The notes beneath the pieces are model-generated. The model saw only the letters and a program-made list of their open reading frames with translations. It was not told where the DNA came from and searched no databases. Source: Moniliophthora roreri (taxonomy: Eukaryota; Basidiomycota; Agaricomycetes; Agaricales; Marasmiaceae). Taken from it: a stretch of 64,000 nt of DNA. The DNA lies in the NCBI GenBank assembly GCA_001466705.2, contig LATX02000233.1, positions 372,001 through 436,000 on the forward strand, given 5' to 3'. The position numbers were made by a program, and so were the translations under genes. Of the stretch, positions 56,676 through 64,000 are shown piece after piece; position 1 is the first letter of the stretch; every line of letters begins with the position of its first letter.

Positions 56676-58357
56676 CTATACTTGACGTACGTTTCGCATC
56701 CAATCCTCCAGACCCTCGATGTGACAGAAGGACCTATCAGGTCGACTATTAGCATCATTAAGATATCTATTCCATTCTGATCTTGCATTGAGTCTGTCAA
56801 ATTGTCAGTATCGCAAAGGAAAAACTACTTCAAGGGTAGGCAACTGACGTTGAGAGTAGTGAATTGCTGTAAAGTTTTGAGAGAGAAAAGTCCCAAATGA
56901 ATTGTCTAATCAGCGTTATTAGTGAGGTCTTGAGTACTGGTTATCTCGGCGTAGCAGACTAACATTGTCGTGTGCGAATTCTGAAATAGCGGTGAGTGAT
57001 CCTTACTCGACACCTATATGCCGACTTTACTCACCAAAACAAAAAGGAATGTCAACGCGTCCCCGATTGCAGCGACAGAGGTTATGGTGCCCGTTTGGAC
57101 AGTAACTATCGAAATTACCGCGTAAATTCATGGACATAAGATAGAGACGTGTCGCGCGTACGCAAGATGATCTTGTTGATGAGGGAGTTGGTAGACTTGA
57201 AGCTACCTTTGCCTTTATACTAAGGGAATTACAGGAATGAGCCAAGGCAACAGCACAAAAACTTACTAGAGCCCCCACGAGTGATATAGATATAACGATA
57301 TCACACAGAGCAGAGGCAAGCAGCCAAGTCAGGATAGGTCCTCGGTATACCGGAAAGTGGTCCCATCTTAAAGAAGTAGCGATGAAGGCCGTGCTCGTGA
57401 CAGCCCCGACTGCATCATTTAGTACAAGGTGATTGAGCAAAAGAGCCACCGAACTAACCTAACGAGCAGAACGCGAGGGCACATATAGTTGACAGAAGAA
57501 CCTTTGACTTCGTCATCCGATATGTCCGTAATGCAAAGAAAACTTGCACGATTGTAGATATTATTGCCTAACATAACTTGATAAGTCATAGGATAATGCC
57601 ACTTGACTCTAGAGGCTCACTGTCATGATAGGATCTGGTTTCACGAGACGAATGAGAAAAATACTGCCGTCCGTAAACGTTTCAACAACTGACCTGAAGC
57701 GAGTACTTGCGATGATGCTAGATCAGACATAGTAGAAACCAACAAATTCCCGATGACTCACGAATTGGCTGCACCTGCAGCGCTCGGGAGTCGCCTACGG
57801 CTCATGTATTCGTGAGAAAGGCATTCCACGTCGAGACTTGAGCAATCATACCAAATGTTTCGATCAGAGGTTCCCAAATGATGCCAAAATCAAGGCCGGT
57901 GTTGATTGTTTCCAGTATCAATAAGAAGAGAACCTGCAGCGGAGTTTAGATAGGGCGAAATCCGGTCTGGAACGCTCACGGACAATGCATCTTGTTGAGA
58001 TAGGATCACTTTGTTTGAGTGGGAATTGGTTGAGAGCGTTTTGGTACTGTTGATGAACTTTCCCTTACCTTCTGCAAGACTGATGATACGAGAATGCCTG
58101 GCCAGAGGGCCGTGCTGCTTTAGTGTCGCACTCTGATACTGAGTATAGGTGTTAGCTGACCTGCATCAAGAATACCTGCATAACATATCAGCGAGGAAGA
58201 AAAACGACGTTATGATGCCACGCACCCCATATAGTATTGCATTAAGAAATGCACCAATTAATAGTGGCCCAAATCTAGATTGCTCCTAAAGTCAATTTTG
58301 AGCGGGATATTCTCAATATTGAAAGACTGACAGTTTCCGAGCCTCGGGAGACGACAT
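56676..58357 (-). CDS. DUF6534-type basidiomycete multi-pass membrane protein
   Basis: Many tiny exons join as MSSPEARKLFGPLLIGAFLN, AILYGVFLMQ, YQSATLKQHG, VLFLLILETINTGLDFGIIW and EPLIETFG. The next parts are GAVTSTAFIATSLRWDHFPV, ILTWLLASALCDIVISISLV, TVQTGTITSVAAIGDALTFL and FIWDFSLSKLYSNSLLSTLN. It ends with the polar tail HIEGLEDWMRNVRQV. The NTGLDxxxxWEPLI and SLSKLYSNSLLSTLNAR blocks are typical of the large DUF6534 family of mushrooms, which has seven predicted spans and is sometimes compared to receptors. Function is unknown. Members often occur in fast-evolving families. Confidence 0.75.
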
Positions 58358-58822
58358 TGTGGGTGAAAGAGAGTCACTTGCCCGGAAGTACATCGATGTC
58401 ATATTATATGTGCGCTATCCCGATATCACGGATTGTGTTCAGCTGTCAAGAACAGGAGATGGCCGTTTCGGGTTTCATTGGACATGCCCATACGTTCATG
58501 CTGCAAACTAGTGGCCACGACGGCTTGGAGTACAACCTCCGTATTTTACTGACGGTTGACACTAAACATCATGATGATCATTTTGGCCAGTTTACCCGGA
58601 CTGCTGAGGGGAAGATATTTACCACTTTGGTTTGTGTGCGAGATTGTGGGGGTTTTTATCCGGTTTGGTGTGCAAAACCTGAAATACTGTATCATCAGTT
58701 TAAGGACGATAAGACAGGATGCAGGATGGCTGATGGCCGCGGAACAGGAACCCGAATCGAGTGCATCGTGGGATTTTCGAGCTCTATTCACTACCATTCA
58801 AGTCCACACAACGCCAGACAGC
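58358..58822. promoter_or_regulatory. Divergent intergenic region, DUF6534-type/PRP40
   Basis: About 465 bases. A 176-codon open frame crosses it on the plus strand (58357-58887) and overlaps the first exon of PRP40 in another frame. It lacks known domains and is not called as a gene. Confidence 0.4.
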
Positions 58823-61814
58823 ATGAACTGGGTATGTCCGGTGCAAATACACCTTTTAACTGTACTAAAATCCTCAGGATAGACTGAGCATCGTAATCCA
58901 GAAGGCCGGACGTATTGGTTTAATACTGTAACCAGGGAAAGTGTTTGGGAAAAGCCTGACGGTGCGTCGAGTCCAGCCTTTGAAGCCTTCGTTGTCTCAT
59001 TATTTTCGAACAGAACTCAAGTCACCATTCGAGGTTAGCTTTCGTTGTTTGGAATAAGGAAACCTAAATTGACATTTTGTAGCGCGCACTCAATCAAACG
59101 AAATGGAAGGAATACTTTTCTGGTGGTCGCAAGTATTACTATAATGTATGGTTCATTATATCACAGATTCGACTTCATACTCATGAACTTCGTAGACGGA
59201 AACGAAAGAATCGAAATGGGACATGCCAGATGAGTTGTTGCTTGTGCTTGAAAAAGTAGAGAAGGAAGGAGCAGCCGCTAAAGCGCCCGCTACGTGGGTA
59301 GTCTCGTTCTTTTGTCGAAAACAGACCCTTACATCAGGACAGCCCTACTCCAGGAGCCATCACAGCACCTGGCTTTACTCCAGTCACCGGAAGTGCCTCT
59401 GGGTCTGCCACACCAGCTGCATCAGAAGAACAGCAAAACGGTACTCTTGCAGTGGGTCCTCATACTGGTGGATTACCCCTGGCATCATCAAGCATACTTC
59501 CTGCACGTCCAAATCTCCCAGATGATCCCGTCATCCCTCACAACGGATTCGCGACAGTGGAAGAGGGTGAAAAGGCCTTCACGCACTTGCTGCGCAAAGC
59601 CGGCGTGGATGCAAACTGGACTTGGGATCAAACTATGAGAGCTATCATTACGGATCCGTTGTACAAGGCGCTCAACACGTTGGCAGAGAAGAAGGCTGTG
59701 TTTGAAAAGGTGCGTCTGTGCCACAAGTTTATATCCCACAACGTACTGATTTTTTTCTTGCTCCTCTAGTACACTACCAACTTGAAAGTCAAGGAAGCTG
59801 AAGAAAAAGAGGCTAGACTTTCCAAGCTGCGTCCTGCTCTTCGGAATATGTTGAAGGGGAATCCCAACGTGTTCCATTATTCAACGTTTGCAACTGCAGA
59901 TAAGCTGTTCTCCCAGCACCCAATCTGGCAACAAGCCAAGGTCGAAGCAGAGCGTAAGCTAATTTTTGAGGAGTACGTTACCGAGTTGAAACAGCGCGAA
60001 ATGGCGAGTGTTTTCTTTTTTTCTTTCGAATTGCAACCTAATTGACATCCGCTTTAACCTTTGCAGCAAGAGAGCAGGGCTGCACGATCGCGAAGCGTAG
60101 CAAAAGTTGTGAATCTCTTTAAAGAGCTCGATGTCGATGTTCTTACTCGCTGGGCTACAGCATACAAACGACTTACAGAGACAGAGGAATGGGAGAACGA
60201 CCCTGATTTGCAGGCATTGCCCAGGCTCGATATCCTACTTGCGTTTGAGGATTACAGTCGAGTAAGAGAACGTGAATACGAAGAGCAAATGAGGCGTTCC
60301 CAGGTTGAGAAGACGAGGAGGGAGCGCAAGGCTCGTGAGGCATTCAAGGTGCGTCATTGATTTCTGGAAATTTTACTTTGATTTCACGGCAATCTTTCTT
60401 TTCAATAGGAATTGATACAAGGTCTAGTCGACTCTGGGAAGATCAAGGCTCGTACGAAATGGAAGGAGGTATATCACTTGTTCAGAGACGACGAGCGTTA
60501 CATCAACATGCTTGGAAATCCTGGGTCCAACCAGCTTGAACTCTTTTGGGATGTCGTGGACGCTTTGGACCAAAAGTTGGATGACAAGATTGGAATGGTC
60601 ATGGATGCTGTCGAAAGGTCTAAAACTGGGAGCGATAAGGGCGGTGAAGGCGACGGCGAAAATACATCTAAAGGTTACGCTTTGCGTCCTGAGACGAGCG
60701 AAGAAGAGTTCTTGAACGTGGTCAAAGCTGCAGCCAATGTCGAGATCAAGGAGCTTTCAGAGGAAGATCTGCATGAAGTCTTTAACACTGTGGGTATTTC
60801 TTGAATTGCTCCGAACGAGGCTCATTCTGCATTCATAGTTACATGCTACTGCTCTAAAGAAACAAGCCGATGAGAAACGAAGAGCCGAGAGGAAGCTGCG
60901 ACACTTGCAGGATGACCTACGATATGCTCTTAGGAAACTCCCGGAACCACTGGACATCAACTTGACGTACGAGGCGGTAAGTTTGAGGCTTTCATTCATT
61001 GTGCGGTGGCTCATCTAAGCCCGACAGGCGGTACCTCTGATAGAAAACTTATCAGAGTACAAGGCCATTGAAGACGAGGAAGCTAGACGGAGTGCCTTTG
61101 CCAAGTTTGTGAAGAGACAAAAGGTGATAACGCTCTTTTCAGTGCCATATCTCTCACTGATGTGAATTTTAGGAACGTCTTCGGGAAGCTGCCAATTCTG
61201 AAGATGGGGGTTCAACCACTAGTCGCAAGCGCAAGGAGCTTTCGCGAGATGATCGTGACCACCGAGACCGTGACAGGGATAGGGATAGAGAACGGGATCG
61301 CGACCGCGACCGTGACCGTGAAAGGTCTTACCGAGACAGAGGGAAGGACTACGACAGAGATAGTCGCGATTCGAGGCATCATCATCGATATGATGACTAT
61401 GATCGTTCGAGGAGAGGATCTCGCAGCGATTACCCCAGCGACCGTGACAGGGATAGGGATTATAGACCTTCGAAACATAGTCGCGATGACCGAGACGACC
61501 GTAGGCGAGACCGAGATCGTGAGAGGGACAGGGACCGGAAGTCCGACTATGCTAAGGATTGGGAAGACAGTAGGCGTCGGAGTGACAGAGACAAGAGTGT
61601 GTCTTCCACTTACAGAGAAGAAGCACCTTCCCGAGACAAGAGGGATCTCGAAGATAAACCCGATGACAGAGCCGAGAAGGTATGCTCACTCGTGGTTGTG
61701 ATGTCATTTGCTGACATGCAACCTTTTTAGCGACCGCGTCTTGACAGTGAGGATAAGGAAGCCCGCTCGTCTACTGGAGGTCGTGAAGATACTCCCGAAG
61801 AAGGCGAGATATAA
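58823..61814 (+). CDS. PRP40: U1 snRNP splicing factor Prp40 (WW and FF domains)
   Basis: Two WW domains open the protein: WTEHRNPEGRTYWFNTVTRE then SVWEKPD, and WKEYFSGGRKYYYNTETKES then KWDMPDE. After a Pro/Ser/Gly linker come repeated FF domains: AFTHLLRKAGVDANWTWDQT, LKGNPNVFHYSTFATADKLF, VVNLFKELDVDVLTRWATAY, LIQGLVDSGKIKARTKWKEV and a later LLP-like block. The C-terminus (about 61230-61800) is an alternating Arg-Asp/Arg-Glu tail ending EDTPEEGEI. Prp40 bridges U1 snRNP and branch-point proteins at the 5' splice site. Start at MNWTEH is supported by an intron directly after three codons. About ten exons. The RD/RE tail is not present in yeast Prp40. Confidence 0.92.
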
Positions 61815-61882
61815 GACTGTTCCCTCTGTAATCCTTTATTGTTTATGTAATCCTCTGCCAATGCACTCTGTTATAACCAATA

Positions 61883-62406
61883 CTATAATATTACGGACGG
61901 AATGGGGTCGAGAATGTTTATGTCTCCGATACGTAGACGCGTATATGTCTGCTTATGCTTCTTGGTCTTTTGGTAGCCCTTTCTCCGCTTCTTTTTAAAG
62001 ATGAATTCCATCCTTCCCTTGGTATGCTCCACCACCGTGGCTTCAACCTTTACTCGTTCGGCAGGTATTGTCGGGTTCCCGCGTAAGGTGTACTCTCGTG
62101 AGCCGAGTTCGTGTATTTCATCGAGAGCCAGGATGTCTCCGACCTGCACGTCGCGCAACCGTGGTATGGTGAGGATGTCTCGAGGTGCCAAAAGGTATTT
62201 TCTACCGACGACTGAGGCGATGATGTATTGCGAAGGTTGAGAACGAATGAGGTTGAGAGCGGTTGCGGCTGAATCTGGGGCAACGTGGAGAGCTCTACAT
62301 GCTGACCTACAAAGAGGCTGTACTAGAGAGCGAGAGAAAACATGAGGAAAACGTAAAAAAAGGACCTAGATATGAGCAACTTACTCTGTCTAAACAGACT
62401 GGCCAT
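61883..62406 (-). CDS. Mitochondrial large ribosomal subunit protein bL21m
   Basis: After a short presequence (MASLFRQIQPLCRSACRALH) the protein reads ALNLIRSQPSQYIIASVVGR, KYLLAPRDILTIPRLRDVQV and GDILALDEIHELGSREYTLR. It ends with TIPAERVKVEATVVEHTKGR, IFKKKRRKGYQKTKKHKQTY and TRLRIGDINIL. The last part matches the bacterial L21 signature with the KRRK-x-Y-x-K-x-x-GH-type motif. Two exons, about 155 residues. The stop is 68 bases from the PRP40 stop (convergent). The start lies 195 bases from the ATP1 start (divergent). Confidence 0.88.
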
Positions 62407-62601
62407 TGTTGGTGTAATAAAGGTAGCTGCCCGCCGTAAAAAAAAAGGGTAATTGCGCCCATGGGAGACCGGTTTGCGTGGGAGTATATCTCCAAATTTG
62501 GAGAGTATAAACAAGAACAAATATCGGAGTGTTCAGGAATTTGTGACCTCGAGCTCGCTCAAATTCTTCAGCTTTCCTCTCTCTACACCCACCTCCCACT
62601 C
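62407..62601. promoter_or_regulatory. Divergent promoter of two mitochondrial genes, bL21m/ATP1
   Basis: The 195 bases between start codons include a TATAA at about 62506-62510 facing ATP1. Sharing would allow coordinated expression of a mitoribosomal protein and an ATP synthase subunit. Confidence 0.45.

Positions 62602-64000
<1,399 letters not shown>

Noticed and set aside
58357..58887. 176-codon open frame between the DUF6534-type gene and PRP40
   Set aside because: It has no recognised domain, overlaps PRP40 exon 1 in another frame and starts at the divergent gene's first codon. Most likely chance, but RNA-seq could change this.
61162..61701. 179-codon Thr/Val/Ile/Gly-rich open frame (and a minus-strand mate)
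   Set aside because: It is the out-of-frame reading of the Arg-Asp/Arg-Glu codon repeats of PRP40. The correct frame continues the protein to EEGEI.

Overview
The window is nuclear DNA of a basidiomycete fungus, most likely an agaricomycete. Genes are densely packed on both strands and broken by many introns of about 50-60 nt. Several families typical of mushroom-forming fungi are present: a DUF6534-type membrane protein, a fungal single-pass TM protein, IPC synthase subunit Kei1, a berberine-bridge-like oxidase and a mushroom-type P450. There are no bacterial operons, CRISPR arrays, rRNA genes or intact transposons. All exon structures were read by eye from splice sites and protein family knowledge. 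Gene limits are start-to-stop spans including introns and may be off by an exon at the ends.

Layout. 0.3-5 kb: a truncated cullin-like protein (+), a Gfo/Idh/MocA oxidoreductase (-), an OHCU decarboxylase (+) and a J-domain protein (-). 5.4-9.5 kb: a decayed P450 (+) and an unrecognised gene (-). 9.6-15.6 kb: CDK7/Kin28 kinase and the SEA4/Mios WD-repeat protein (both +). 15.8-22.1 kb: a RanBP2-zinc-finger nucleoporin (-), a complex I 21-kDa subunit (+), a dual-specificity phosphatase (+) and Mediator MED4 (-). 22.1-23.8 kb: a gene-poor stretch holding an inverted copy of the MED4 leader. 23.8-32.5 kb: a secreted FAD oxidase (+), an alpha/beta hydrolase (-), a CLC chloride channel (+) and an unrecognised gene (+). 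32.6-39.7 kb: MMS19 (-), an NDUFAF7-like methyltransferase (+) and a METTL13-like methyltransferase (-). 39.8-44 kb: a nuclear-looking unknown (+) and a TM protein (+). 44.2-52.5 kb: RPF1 (-), a DUF2408-type protein (-), tropomyosin (+), MsrB (-), KEI1 (-) and a 4EHP-type cap-binding protein (+). 52.6-58.4 kb: two tandem PQ-loop genes, TMEM14 and a DUF6534-type protein (all -). 58.8-64 kb: PRP40 (+), mitochondrial bL21m (-) and the 5' part of ATP synthase alpha (+, cut by the window end).

Most genes are housekeeping, and neighbours do not form a pathway cluster. Three divergent pairs each include a mitochondrial gene and share a short promoter region: the nucleoporin with the complex I subunit, MMS19 with NDUFAF7, and bL21m with ATP1. 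I found no convincing new multi-gene system. The points most worth checking are the N-terminal-only cullin, the inverted MED4-leader copy, the P450 relic, the candidate GC-AG introns, the tandem PQ-loop pair with a PQ-to-PE change, the telomere-like motif before RPF1 and the three-fold DGKF repeat in the DUF2408-type protein.
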